In this document: positions 31,260 through 39,889 of the stretch, in pieces
How the letters are laid out: every line of letters begins with the position of its first letter
Numbering within the stretch: position 1 is the stretch's first letter
IMG/VR virus record: IMGVR_UViG_3300042992_000919
Coordinates: 1-63,656 of that record
Origin: a virus
Reading direction: 5' to 3' (one strand)
Length of the DNA: 63,656 nucleotides
Notes under the pieces: generated by a model
Told to the model about the DNA's origin: nothing
What the model saw: the letters and a program-made list of their open reading frames with translations, nothing else
The model's database searches: none
Made by a program: the position numbers and the translations under genes

Positions 31260-32876
31260 ATGGCAACTCCAGTTTTAAACAATGGTATTTTTCTACGTGA
31301 TACCAGCTACCAAGCTAGCTCACACGTAGATTCTTATCACCTGGTAAACATGATGAAAAGTGCAGAACCTATGGATATGGGTCCAGTTGATATCTGGGCA
31401 ATGTCTCAAAAGGTTGAAATGCCACTTTATCAAATGTCTTCTTTCGGTGGTAAGAATGTAATTATGGTTGACAATGCTCGTGGGGAGTGGAAATGGCAAA
31501 CACCAATTGCTCAGGACCTTCCTTATATCGTTGAAGACATTGACTCTGGCACTGATAACAAAGGTGTAGATGGACGTAGTTTTCAAATCAAATTGAACAA
31601 GCGTGTATTTGGTCATGGTGATATTATCACTTATGATAAATACAATGGTGCTGAGATGTACATTACTGCAGAAGATATTCTTCCTACAGGTGATGGTTTC
31701 ATTTACACTGTTCAACTTGTGAACAATGACAATACTAAATTCTTGGATAACGCATATCTTGCTTCAGGAACAAAAGTATTTCGTAAAGGTTCTGCAAGAG
31801 GTGAATATGGTGAACGTTTCTCAGATCTTTCTACTAGTTCAGGATTCCGTGAATTCTATAACTATGTAGGTGGTGCAGAAGCTCACGTACACTATTCAAT
31901 TTCATCTAGAGCAGATTTGATGATCAAAGGTGGTTTGAATGCTGATGGTACTGTACCTGTAACAGAAATCTGGAGAAACTTTGATAACAATGTTGATCCT
32001 TCTGTAACTTCATTGGAATCAATGGTATCTAGAATGGGTAAAGATTATGCAAAAAGAGCTATGGAAAATGGTTCTCTTAGCCGTACTTTCTTAACTCGTC
32101 TTGAAGCTGCTCACCTTAGCAAAGTTGCTAATGACATTGAAACTTACTTGATGTGGGGTCATGGTGGTAAGATTAAGCAAGATGGTCCAGATGATATGCG
32201 TTTATCTGTAGGTCTTTGGAAACAACTTGATAACTCTTTCAAGCGTATCTACAACAAAGCATCTTTCAATCTTGATGTATTCCGTAATGAGATTTATAAC
32301 TTCTATAACGGTAAAGTTGAATTCAAAGGACCAGATCCTCAGCGTCAACTTATTGTACAAACCGGTATGGGTGGTATGAAGTTGGTTAATGAAGCAATTA
32401 AGAAAGAAGCAATCAATTCTGGTCTAGTTATCCAAGCTTCTGATATTGGAGCTATTACTGGAAAAGGTATGGATCTTAATTTTGGTTTTGCTTACACTTC
32501 TTACGTTATTCCATTCTTAGCTAACGTTAAATTTGTACTTAACCCTGCTTTTGATAATATCCACACTAATGACATTGAAAACCCAATTATTGATGGTTAT
32601 CCTTTGTCTTCATATAACTTCATCGTATTTGATATCACTGATAACACTAATGACAATATCTTCTTGTTGAAGTTGTCTTGGGATAATCAATTGAAGTGGT
32701 GGTATCAGAACGGTACTATGGATTATATGGGTAGATCACAAGGTTTCCAATCTTCTGGTCAATTCAATGGTTACCGTGTAATGATGACACAAACAATGCC
32801 TGCAGTATGGGTAAAAGACCCAACTAAAGTGTTGAAGATTGTTATGAAGAATCCTATTACTGGAGGATCATTCTAA
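31260..32876 (+). CDS. Major capsid protein, 538 aa
   Basis: Builds the icosahedral head. Support: position two genes after the portal, a length close to crAss-like capsid proteins, codon choice that is richer in C and G than its neighbours (as in highly expressed genes), and a strong terminator right after it. Segments such as MSQKVEMPLYQMSSFGGKNV and KGGLNADGTVPVTEIWRNFD, together with the beta-rich C-terminal half (VMMTQTMPAVWVKDPTKVLK), look like the HK97-type fold, though no single motif proves it. No N-terminal propeptide is evident. Confidence 0.8.
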   Translation: MATPVLNNGIFLRDTSYQASSHVDSYHLVNMMKSAEPMDMGPVDIWAMSQKVEMPLYQMSSFGGKNVIMVDNARGEWKWQTPIAQDLPYIVEDIDSGTDNKGVDGRSFQIKLNKRVFGHGDIITYDKYNGAEMYITAEDILPTGDGFIYTVQLVNNDNTKFLDNAYLASGTKVFRKGSARGEYGERFSDLSTSSGFREFYNYVGGAEAHVHYSISSRADLMIKGGLNADGTVPVTEIWRNFDNNVDPSVTSLESMVSRMGKDYAKRAMENGSLSRTFLTRLEAAHLSKVANDIETYLMWGHGGKIKQDGPDDMRLSVGLWKQLDNSFKRIYNKASFNLDVFRNEIYNFYNGKVEFKGPDPQRQLIVQTGMGGMKLVNEAIKKEAINSGLVIQASDIGAITGKGMDLNFGFAYTSYVIPFLANVKFVLNPAFDNIHTNDIENPIIDGYPLSSYNFIVFDITDNTNDNIFLLKLSWDNQLKWWYQNGTMDYMGRSQGFQSSGQFNGYRVMMTQTMPAVWVKDPTKVLKIVMKNPITGGSF

Positions 32877-32890
32877 TCTAAATGATAATT

Positions 32891-32923
32891 ATCTAGGGGG
32901 TGTAATAGCCCCCTAGATTTTTT
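32891..32923 (+). terminator. Strong rho-independent terminator after the capsid gene
   Basis: A perfect 10-bp stem ATCTAGGGGG / CCCCCTAGAT (32891-32900 and 32909-32918) encloses TGTAATAG and is followed by a T-run. The same loop appears in the minus-strand terminator at 1001-1029. Confidence 0.9.
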
Positions 32924-32937
32924 ATCTAAATAATTTT

Positions 32938-32945
32938 TACATTTG
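32938..32945 (+). promoter_or_regulatory. Bacteroidota-type -7 box after the capsid terminator
   Basis: TACATTTG exactly fits TAnnTTTG and sits 25 nt before the ATG at 32971, right after the capsid terminator, so a new transcript is expected here. No clean TTTG at -33. Confidence 0.5.
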
Positions 32946-32970
32946 CTAATAAACTAAAACCAAAATTAAA

Positions 32971-33987
32971 ATGAGTGAAATAACAATGATAGAAAAGTAT
33001 CAGACTAGTAAGTCTAATGCTGTATCAATTAAACCATATTTTGATTCAAGCATATCAAATATGGGATTAGAAAAATATGGAATGAATGTTTTTGAAGGCG
33101 TATTCCATGAAGAGCAATTAACCTGTATAGAAGTAAATGGTATTAAGAGATATCTTACAGGATTAAATGAATTTGCTCCAGAAGTTAAGTTACTTCCAGA
33201 AACTGAAAAAGAAGCAAAAATCAAACAAATTAGAGCAGTGGTAGCAGAACTTGAAAGAGAGTTAGCTGCTAATGTTATTGAAATTGATGATAAAGAATTT
33301 TGGAATAAAGTAAAACTTCTTAAACCAGATAATCATCCTTTTTGGGAAAAGATTACTATTAGAGTGGGAAATGAACCCACCTTTTTAGATCCTAAAAAAG
33401 ATCCTTATGATTTAATTAAATTGTATGCAATAGAAGCAGGTGCATTTTCTTTGATTGCTAAAAGTTATGAAGCAGCAAAAAAAATGGCTAAACCACCTAA
33501 GTTCTACTTAGATAGAATTGAATCTACAGTTAGTACAAAAACTGAATATAAAAAGCTACGTAATAAAGCACTTGGAGAACTTCAAAAAATGTTTGATAAA
33601 AACACTAATAAATTGTTCTTAGTTGCTAAAGTAGTGGATATGGATTCAATCCAATATAGAAAGTCTACACCAAATGATATTTTATTTGAAAATATGGATA
33701 GACATATTAATGGTGATGGTTCCGAAGATAATAAAAAAAGATCAGCTGAAAGATTTTTAGAAGTAGCTGCAATGGATATGGAAACTTTAAAACTTAAATC
33801 ACTTGTTAAAGATGCAAACTATCATAAAGTAATTGTTTCAAAATCTGATGGATTTATCTATCATATTGAAAGTAGTACTATGTTAGGACGTAATCAAACA
33901 GATGTTGTAGAGTTTTTAAGAAATCCATTGAATGACCAGATTCTTTTAGACATCACTAAAAAAGTTGAAAAATACTGGAATTCTTAG
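32971..33987 (+). CDS. Conserved virion-region protein, 338 aa
   Basis: Helical, charged protein with a central long helix (EAKIKQIRAVVAELERELAA, about residues 80-100) and a C-terminal mixed domain (YHKVIVSKSDGFIYHIESST). It directly follows the capsid gene in its own transcription unit, a place where crAss-like genomes carry a conserved head protein. I know the type but not its function; a capsid-associated or head-completion role is inferred. Confidence 0.6.
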   Translation: MSEITMIEKYQTSKSNAVSIKPYFDSSISNMGLEKYGMNVFEGVFHEEQLTCIEVNGIKRYLTGLNEFAPEVKLLPETEKEAKIKQIRAVVAELERELAANVIEIDDKEFWNKVKLLKPDNHPFWEKITIRVGNEPTFLDPKKDPYDLIKLYAIEAGAFSLIAKSYEAAKKMAKPPKFYLDRIESTVSTKTEYKKLRNKALGELQKMFDKNTNKLFLVAKVVDMDSIQYRKSTPNDILFENMDRHINGDGSEDNKKRSAERFLEVAAMDMETLKLKSLVKDANYHKVIVSKSDGFIYHIESSTMLGRNQTDVVEFLRNPLNDQILLDITKKVEKYWNS

Positions 33988-34026
33988 TATATTATATATA
34001 TCTATAAATATATAAAAATACATCTT

Positions 34027-34797
34027 ATGGCAAAATTTAACTACGTCTGGAATTATTTTAATAAATCACTAAAAGATTTTGGTAATACTATATCTCCTTA
34101 TATTACTGGTACAGGATCTGATGGATTAAGAGCTGGTACAAGAGAAGTTACACTAACTGATAATGATGGTACAACAACGTTAGTATTTAGTGCAGGCACA
34201 TCAGCAATAGAAACTACTGGTATTGGATCAGATTTATATATTAGAACAATAGGTGGAGATGATATTAGAATTGAAGCTGGAGATGATATTAGACTAACAG
34301 GTGGTCAAGGTATTTTTAATGATATATCAGAAGGAGGAGATATAAATATTTATGGTGGAGATGGTTCTGATGGTGATACAGAAGATGCAGGTTCTGGTGG
34401 AGATGTTAGGATTGAAGGTGGAGATGGTGGTATTAGTACAGATGGTATTGGAGGATATGGTGGATCAGTAAATATTTATGGTGGTTATAGTCAACAAGCT
34501 AATACTCAAGGAGGAGACATAAATCTACTACCAGGTGGTAGTATAGATAATATAACTGGTTATGTTTATATTGGAGGAACCACTCAATGGTCATTTGATA
34601 CACACAAGGGTATTATTTATTCTCCAATATTAAGATTTATTGAATTACCTTCTCCTGGAGCTGCAATTGGTGTACGATCAATGATTAGTGATTCTACTGT
34701 AGCTATATCTGGAAACTTTGGTACTCCTGTTACTGTAGGTGATGGTAATAAGTTAGTACCTGTATTTTCAGATGGTACAAATTGGATAATCGGATAA
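34027..34797 (+). CDS. Candidate head fibre, Gly-Asp-rich beta-solenoid, 256 aa
   Basis: The N-terminal helix-like MAKFNYVWNYFNKSLKDF is followed by regular repeats of about 16-20 residues (GGDDIRIEAGDDIRLTGG, then EGGDINIYGGDGSDGDT and GSGGDVRIEGGDGG) that would stack as a solenoid. The C-terminal 50 residues (ATVxxx-like IGVRSMISDST, then VPVFSDGTNWIIG) form a tip domain known from many phage fibres. Its place among capsid genes rather than the fibre array suggests a head-mounted fibre. Receptor-independent attachment to surfaces such as mucus is only a possibility. Confidence 0.6.
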   Translation: MAKFNYVWNYFNKSLKDFGNTISPYITGTGSDGLRAGTREVTLTDNDGTTTLVFSAGTSAIETTGIGSDLYIRTIGGDDIRIEAGDDIRLTGGQGIFNDISEGGDINIYGGDGSDGDTEDAGSGGDVRIEGGDGGISTDGIGGYGGSVNIYGGYSQQANTQGGDINLLPGGSIDNITGYVYIGGTTQWSFDTHKGIIYSPILRFIELPSPGAAIGVRSMISDSTVAISGNFGTPVTVGDGNKLVPVFSDGTNWIIG

Positions 34798-34809
34798 AAT
34801 ATAAAAATA

Positions 34810-34962
34810 ATGGCAACTAAAAAAAGTTCTTGTGCAAAACCTAAAATGAAACAAGGTGGATCTTTTCCTGATCTTAATAAAGATGGTAAAGTAACACAAG
34901 CTGATATCCTTAAGGGACGCGGTGTTTTTAAAAAAGGTGGTTCAACTAAAAAGAAAAAATAA
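34810..34962 (+). CDS. Tiny basic protein with EF-hand-like loop, 50 aa
   Basis: Starts MATKKSSCAKPKMKQGGSFP. Residues 21-32 (DLNKDGKVTQAD) fit a calcium-binding EF-hand/dockerin loop (D-x-N-x-DG-x-V-x-x-x-D) with basic flanks, and the end is KKGGSTKKKK. It is the first of three consecutive small Lys-rich genes, all beginning MATK. It probably binds DNA or a capsid partner; calcium binding is inferred from the loop only. Stop overlaps next start (TAATG). Confidence 0.65.
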   Translation: MATKKSSCAKPKMKQGGSFPDLNKDGKVTQADILKGRGVFKKGGSTKKKK

Positions 34963-35126
34963 TGGCTACTAAAAAACATCCTGGCTTTAAAGCTGTACAA
35001 AAGAAAATAGCACAACAACAAGGTGTATCTATGGAATCTGCAGGAGCAATCCTTGCAAGTTCAAGTAGAAATGCATCTGCTGCAGCTAAAAAGAAAAATC
35101 CCCGTCTAAAAAAAGTAAGGGGGTAA
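34962..35126 (+). CDS. Tiny basic conserved protein, 54 aa
   Basis: Starts MATKKHPGFKAVQKKIAQQQ and continues with GVSMESAGAILASSSRNASA and a basic end (KKKNPRLKKVRG). HPGFK and SRNAS-x-x-AKK-x-NP-x-LK-x-V are features I recall from small conserved proteins of crAss-like and other phages near structural genes. Two short helices with a turn; a DNA-binding or head-internal role is likely but unproven. Coupled to the previous gene by a TAATG overlap. Confidence 0.65.
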   Translation: MATKKHPGFKAVQKKIAQQQGVSMESAGAILASSSRNASAAAKKKNPRLKKVRG

Positions 35127-35151
35127 TTACTAACAATTAATTTTTATAACA

Positions 35152-35295
35152 ATGGCAACTAAAGTAAAAATGGCTCCAGCATCAAAAGGAGCTAAAAAAA
35201 TGAAAGAAGAAAAAATGATGATGCCTCCTATGAAAAAAGGTGGTTCAACACCTTCTTACAAAAAAGGTGGTTCAATGGGTAAAAAAATGAAGTAA
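35152..35295 (+). CDS. Tiny Lys/Met-rich protein with KKGGS repeats, 47 aa
   Basis: Starts MATKVKMAPASKGAKKMKEE, with an unusual Met-rich MMMPPM stretch, and ends with two KKGGS motifs (MKKGGSTPSY and YKKGGSMGKK). Low complexity, no fold expected. The KKGGS motif is shared with the 50-aa protein two genes upstream. Three nt separate it from the ring-protein gene. A disordered, DNA-condensing or capsid-lining peptide is inferred. Confidence 0.6.
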   Translation: MATKVKMAPASKGAKKMKEEKMMMPPMKKGGSTPSYKKGGSMGKKMK

Positions 35296-35298
35296 TAG

Positions 35299-36003
35299 AT
35301 GAATACATCAACTATACAGATTAAAGTTAAGCAAAGACTTAACAAGTTAGCTTCTAATGATTATGATAACATTGAATGCTGGCAAATTGTAGAGGCTTTT
35401 AATAAAGCTCAACTACAATGGTGTCGTAGGCAACTTCATGGTTCTAATCTATTAAAAGAAGGTGACGAACAATCTAAACGTAGAGTTGATGATTTACAGA
35501 TTCTATTAACTCAAACTCCAACAAATGTAACAAATAGACAATTGTTTTTTGAAACAACAAATTGGCCTTCTGATTATATGGAGTTTAAAAAAGTGGTGGC
35601 ATTTGCTGATAGTAGTTGTTGCCCAGAACCCAGAAAACTCATGATTTACTTAACTGAAGAAGCAAATGTTGACCTTCATTTAACAGATCAAACTAGAAAA
35701 CCTAGTTTAGAATGGGGAGAAACATTTGCTACTTTAGTAGGTAATACAATTAGAATTTATACAAATAATGAATTTGATATTAATGATTGTTCTATAATGT
35801 ATTATAGAAAACCAGTGAATATTCAAATTCAAGGTTGTATAGATCCTTACACAGGTGTTGTATCTGGAGTAGAAATAAATCCTGAATTTAAAGATGATAT
35901 TGTTGAAGTTTTAATAGATGAAACAGTATCAATTTTAGCAGGAGATATAGAAGCTGTAATACAATATCAAAGAATGAATAATGAAACAGAAAAAAATAAT
36001 TAA
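35299..36003 (+). CDS. Tail ring / head-tail connector-like protein, 234 aa
   Basis: The N-terminus (IQIKVKQRLNKLASNDYDNI, then ECWQIVEAFNKAQLQWCRRQ and DDLQILLTQTP) and the late segment DDIVEVLIDETVSILAGDIE are features I associate with ring proteins that stack below the portal in crAss-like phages. A beta domain lies between (about residues 75-180). It is the first of three such proteins in the window (with 43906 and 44580). The role is inferred from family resemblance. Confidence 0.6.
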   Translation: MNTSTIQIKVKQRLNKLASNDYDNIECWQIVEAFNKAQLQWCRRQLHGSNLLKEGDEQSKRRVDDLQILLTQTPTNVTNRQLFFETTNWPSDYMEFKKVVAFADSSCCPEPRKLMIYLTEEANVDLHLTDQTRKPSLEWGETFATLVGNTIRIYTNNEFDINDCSIMYYRKPVNIQIQGCIDPYTGVVSGVEINPEFKDDIVEVLIDETVSILAGDIEAVIQYQRMNNETEKNN

Positions 36004-36069
36004 AATTTGGATTTTAAATAAAAATCCCTTATAATATAATATTGTCTAACATTTTAAATTTTTGTAACT

Positions 36070-37266
36070 ATGTCTTATTTTAATCACGCTTTTCAAAAAG
36101 TATTTATTACAGAATCAGCATTGAATTCTGGAAATACTACAAATTTAACACCTGAGAACAATGTCTTTGGTATTTTTAATCCAAAAACATATGCTGCATT
36201 TGATACTGCAGTATCTCCTACTGTTCCCACTAATTTTATGATTGCCACTTCTTCAATTTATGGAGAAGATAAAATTGGTCCTTTTCATGGTGGGTATCAA
36301 GAATCTAACAAATCAAAAATTATTAACCCACGTTACATTAGTAAATTCTGGAAAGTAGAACAGGACGATTCTCAACAAGCACTTACAATTATTGGTAAAA
36401 CTGATGATGCATCAACTGATGCTTGTGCATGTCCAGTATTTTCTTGTGGAAAAACTTATCGTTTAAGAATTGATATTAAGGGTTCTCCTGCACTTCGTTT
36501 TTTAAATCACCAAGTTTACACTACACTTGATGCAAATACAGGATGTTGTGCTGACCCAGCTCTACCTGATAATGTTGATCCAGTAACTGTATTTATTCAA
36601 TGGGCTAAACAAATTATTGAGCATCCTTATCTTTCTCAATTTGTTTCTCCAACAGTTATCTATAGTTTAGATGGTGGTTCAACTTGGGAAACTCCATTGA
36701 CTACAGTTGCAGCAATGGATGCATATACACCTGTAGCTGCAGGAGATATTGATGATGTATGTGTAGGTGTTGAACTTCTTGGAGCATATCTAGATACAAA
36801 ATTTGGTAATTGTTCTTTCAAACCTACAGATCATTTTGAAAAAGAACCTATTCAAATTTATGCATCATTCGTAGATGATATTAATGATCCTTGTCAGAGT
36901 GAATCATTGTGTGTAACACAAGCAGTATTGGGAAGACAAGGTTGGGGATATGGTGAAACTATTATTCGTGAATTGATTCTTTCTGAATCTTATTCTCAAA
37001 ACTATTTTAATTGTGATCCACGTATCCGTGAAATTACTCAAGGTGATGCAATTTTTGATGTAGTTAATCGTAATGATAAATATGATGTATATTATTTACA
37101 ACATAGTGTACCACGTTTCAATAATCCAACTGGAACATTTGATAATGATCAATATTTATTGAAAATTGTAGTTCCTGATGGTGCAACATATCTTAATAAT
37201 TTTGTTACCTGGGTTGAAGATAACTGCGCATTAGCAGGTAATCCAGTAACTCTTGAAAATTTCTAA
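36070..37266 (+). CDS. Virion structural protein, 398 aa
   Basis: Starts MSYFNHAFQKVFITESALNS. Beta-rich, with a Cys-containing strand pair (CACPVFSCGKTYRLRIDIKG, about residues 119-138), further Cys (CC near 160), and a C-terminal stretch (YDVYYLQHSVPRFNNPTGTF). Codon use is slightly less AT-rich, and a terminator follows, as for an abundant product. It could be an auxiliary capsid or tail component; I cannot decide between them. Paired Cys may form disulfides outside the cell. Confidence 0.6.
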   Translation: MSYFNHAFQKVFITESALNSGNTTNLTPENNVFGIFNPKTYAAFDTAVSPTVPTNFMIATSSIYGEDKIGPFHGGYQESNKSKIINPRYISKFWKVEQDDSQQALTIIGKTDDASTDACACPVFSCGKTYRLRIDIKGSPALRFLNHQVYTTLDANTGCCADPALPDNVDPVTVFIQWAKQIIEHPYLSQFVSPTVIYSLDGGSTWETPLTTVAAMDAYTPVAAGDIDDVCVGVELLGAYLDTKFGNCSFKPTDHFEKEPIQIYASFVDDINDPCQSESLCVTQAVLGRQGWGYGETIIRELILSESYSQNYFNCDPRIREITQGDAIFDVVNRNDKYDVYYLQHSVPRFNNPTGTFDNDQYLLKIVVPDGATYLNNFVTWVEDNCALAGNPVTLENF

Positions 37267-37289
37267 GTGCTACCTTAGACTAACATTAA

Positions 37290-37324
37290 AGGGGAGAGGG
37301 AGTTTTACTCTCCTCCCTTTTTTT
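37290..37324 (+). terminator. Rho-independent terminator after the 398-aa virion gene
   Basis: GGGAGAGGGAGT (37292-37303) pairs with ACTCTCCTCCC (37307-37317) with one bulged A, followed by seven T. The next gene has its own TTTGTAAATTATAA motif just downstream. Confidence 0.8.
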
Positions 37325-37351
37325 GTTAAATAAAAATTTGTAAATTATAAT

Positions 37352-37882
37352 ATGGAACAGCACAGACTAGGTTTACACATTCCTGATATATTAAATCAAT
37401 GTGTAATGAAAATTGAAGATGTAAGTGACTATAGTGATCTAATGACTATAGATTGTGAACTATTACAGATCACTCCTCCTGGTTTTACTTTTGCTGTTCA
37501 TCTTAGAGATATCACTGAAGGATTTACAAAGATTATTAATGCTGAAGATCTAGAGTTAGGAATTGCTGGTGATCCTTTACCAGATGGTGTATATGTTATT
37601 AGATATAGTGTATCACCTAATGATAAAGTATATGTTGAATATAACTATCTTAGAACTTCAGTATTTCTTGATAAATATCATGCAGTATTATGTGATCTAG
37701 AATTAGCATCATGTGAACCTGAAAGAGAAATGAAAGAAAAGTTTAAAGAACTTAGAGATATTAAAATGATGTTAGATGCAGCCAAAGCAAAAGTTGAGGT
37801 TTGTCATTACATCACTGAAGGAATGGATCTCTATAATTATGCTTTAAAACTTCTTAATAAATTTGAATGTAAAAACTGTTAA
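37352..37882 (+). CDS. Conserved structural-region protein, 176 aa
   Basis: A beta half (DLMTIDCELLQITPPGFTFA, then PDGVYVIRYSVSPNDKVYVE) and a helical half (EKFKELRDIKMMLDAAKAKV, then CHYITEGMDLYNYALKLLNK) ending in CKNC. The combination of PDGVY-x-I-x-YS-x-x-PN and LDAAKA-x-VE-x-CH is one I recall from crAss-like genomes, where the protein is unassigned. It follows a terminator and starts a new transcript. Cys residues increase from here on, as in the following virion genes. Confidence 0.6.
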   Translation: MEQHRLGLHIPDILNQCVMKIEDVSDYSDLMTIDCELLQITPPGFTFAVHLRDITEGFTKIINAEDLELGIAGDPLPDGVYVIRYSVSPNDKVYVEYNYLRTSVFLDKYHAVLCDLELASCEPEREMKEKFKELRDIKMMLDAAKAKVEVCHYITEGMDLYNYALKLLNKFECKNC

Positions 37883-37894
37883 AACCAAATAGCT

Positions 37895-38092
37895 ATGAGT
37901 ACATGTCCAAATTGTGGTAAAAAATTATCATGCGGATGCCAAAAGACAAAAGCATCAGATGGTAGATTATGTTGTAATGGTTGTGTAGGATCATACAACA
38001 AAGCTTTAAGAGATAAAACTCCAAATACTAAAAGAGCAATATCATCAGTATCTGTTAATAGAAGAATAATTGATAGTCTAGATAATTTATAA
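37895..38092 (+). CDS. Zinc-ribbon-like small protein, 65 aa
   Basis: CPNCGKKLSCGC (residues 4-15) followed by LCCNGC (about 25-30) gives a four-to-six-Cys metal site; the rest is basic (YNKALRDKTPNTKRAISSVS). Probably a nucleic-acid-binding or protein-binding zinc ribbon. It ends on the first base of the next ATG (TAATGG), so translation is coupled. Confidence 0.6.
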   Translation: MSTCPNCGKKLSCGCQKTKASDGRLCCNGCVGSYNKALRDKTPNTKRAISSVSVNRRIIDSLDNL

Positions 38093-38301
38093 TGGATAAT
38101 AAAACAATACATATCAATACAAAATTTGCTTCTGAAGTATATAAATATTTCTTAAGTAGGAGATATGGTATTGGTAGATGTTGTGATGATGAATTAGATA
38201 GATATTATACTAAGAAAGAAAATTGTGATCTATCTGATAAAATATTACCAGATTATTGTCAAGAAGAAATAGTTCCCCCTACACCTCCAGATTGTGGTTA
38301 A
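38092..38301 (+). CDS. Hypothetical protein, 69 aa
   Basis: Starts MDNKTIHINTKFASEVYKYF. It has CC at about 31-32 (GIGRCCDDELDRYY) and three more Cys, ending PPTPPDCG. The Pro-rich tail is likely flexible. No family recognised. The one-base overlap with the zinc-ribbon gene and the 40-nt AT-rich gap after it mark it as the last gene of a three-gene unit. Confidence 0.55.
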   Translation: MDNKTIHINTKFASEVYKYFLSRRYGIGRCCDDELDRYYTKKENCDLSDKILPDYCQEEIVPPTPPDCG

Positions 38302-38341
38302 TTAATTAAAAGTTTTTGTATATTATAATATATATTATAGC

Positions 38342-39877
38342 ATGTTACCAACTAAATCAAATCATACTAAAGACGGATGTGTAGCAACTTCATCTAATTG
38401 TGTAATCTGGCAAGGTCCAGATATCACATGTATTAATTTATGTAAAGGAGATACCGTAAGTGATGTAGTAGCAAAACTTGCCACTGAACTTTGTGAGATA
38501 TTAGATTATGTAAATATTAGTACATATGATTTATCTTGTTTAGATTTATCTGTACAACCAACAACATTTGATGCATTAATTCAGTTAATAATTACAAGAT
38601 TATGTAATGCTGAAACTGCTATTGATAATATTAGTGGTGGTGGATCTGGTGGAAATGGAGGAAGTTCATCAATTTGTCCTGATAACTGCTTAGTAAATTT
38701 ACCTTCATGTTTAAGATATACAAATCCATCTACTGGTAGTTTGGTTACCACTAGTAGTCTGACAAATTTTGTTCAGCTATTAGGTAATAAAATATGTGAT
38801 TTACAAAATATAGTTGGAGCACAAGCTGATAGTATTGAAGATATATATAATACGCTTACAGAAATAGATGTAAGAATAGATAGTATTGAATCAAATATTA
38901 GCACTGTAAATATTAGTTGTATAAATAATCAAACAAGTACACAACTTGATACAGCTGTTGAATTAATTGCAAGTGCTCTTTGTGATTTAGAAGATAGTGT
39001 AGATTCACTAGGTGGATCAAATGTTGAAAGTGCTATTTTAAAAGAATGTAGTGGATTAGAATCTTCTTCTGTTTTAGTGGGTAGTGGAACAATGGGTGGA
39101 CTTAGTGGTTGGGTAAGTAATCCAACAACTATTGCAGATAGTTTATCAAATCTTTGGTTAACTGTTTGTGATATGAGAACAGCTATTCAAAATGTATTAA
39201 CAAATTGTTGTACATCTATTTGTAATGGACTTAGTGTATCAGTGGATGTAATATATAATTCCACCAATAATACTATTGAATTAAGTTTTACTGGAACAAT
39301 TCCAGTTGGATTAACAGCAAATCCTGCTATTACACAACTTACAATTACACAACCAGGCTATACAACAAGTGTTATATCTATAAATATTCAGAGTATAATA
39401 AATACTGCTAATATATATTCATTTATAAAACCAGCAGGATTGAATGAAAATGCAACATTTACTGTTTCAGGTTCATTTACTGCTCAATCTGCAGAAGATA
39501 ATTGTTCTACAGCAATAGTTGGAATGTATACTCCAACTTCTGGATGTCCAACTTTAACAGTAACACCTTCAAATACTTCTGTGGCATATTCATTCTTAAG
39601 AACTTCTTCTGTAACAGCATATGTAGTTACAGTTAGAAATTTAACTAATATAATTATAGCTCAACAAACATATCCAACTGGAGGATCTGTAGGAACTACA
39701 TCTAATACAGTTTCTGGATTAAGTTCTGGTCAAACATATACTATACAAATTGGTTATGATACAAGTGGTGGAGCTCGTTGGACATTTTGCCCAACATCTG
39801 AATTCACTACAACAATAAGTGACTGTGTATCAATAGCTACTGCAGATTCTTCAATAACAGTAACATTAAATCCATAA
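38342..39877 (+). CDS. Cys-rich virion protein with coiled coil and Fn3-like end, 511 aa
   Basis: The N-terminal part (CVIWQGPDITCINLCKGDTV, then VAKLATELCEILDYV) is a module I associate with large structural proteins of Bacteroidota phages: W-x-GP-x-I-x-C, then GD-x-x-x-x-V. A Gly-rich linker (GGGSGGNGGSS, about residue 99-109) leads to a second similar unit and a helical region (about 150-180). The C-terminal 130 residues resemble two fibronectin-type beta-sandwiches (LTVTPSNTSVAYSF, then GLSSGQTYTIQIGYD). About 25 Cys occur. Likely an exposed virion protein. Confidence 0.6.
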   Translation: MLPTKSNHTKDGCVATSSNCVIWQGPDITCINLCKGDTVSDVVAKLATELCEILDYVNISTYDLSCLDLSVQPTTFDALIQLIITRLCNAETAIDNISGGGSGGNGGSSSICPDNCLVNLPSCLRYTNPSTGSLVTTSSLTNFVQLLGNKICDLQNIVGAQADSIEDIYNTLTEIDVRIDSIESNISTVNISCINNQTSTQLDTAVELIASALCDLEDSVDSLGGSNVESAILKECSGLESSSVLVGSGTMGGLSGWVSNPTTIADSLSNLWLTVCDMRTAIQNVLTNCCTSICNGLSVSVDVIYNSTNNTIELSFTGTIPVGLTANPAITQLTITQPGYTTSVISINIQSIINTANIYSFIKPAGLNENATFTVSGSFTAQSAEDNCSTAIVGMYTPTSGCPTLTVTPSNTSVAYSFLRTSSVTAYVVTVRNLTNIIIAQQTYPTGGSVGTTSNTVSGLSSGQTYTIQIGYDTSGGARWTFCPTSEFTTTISDCVSIATADSSITVTLNP

Positions 39878-39889
39878 TAAATTAAAAAT

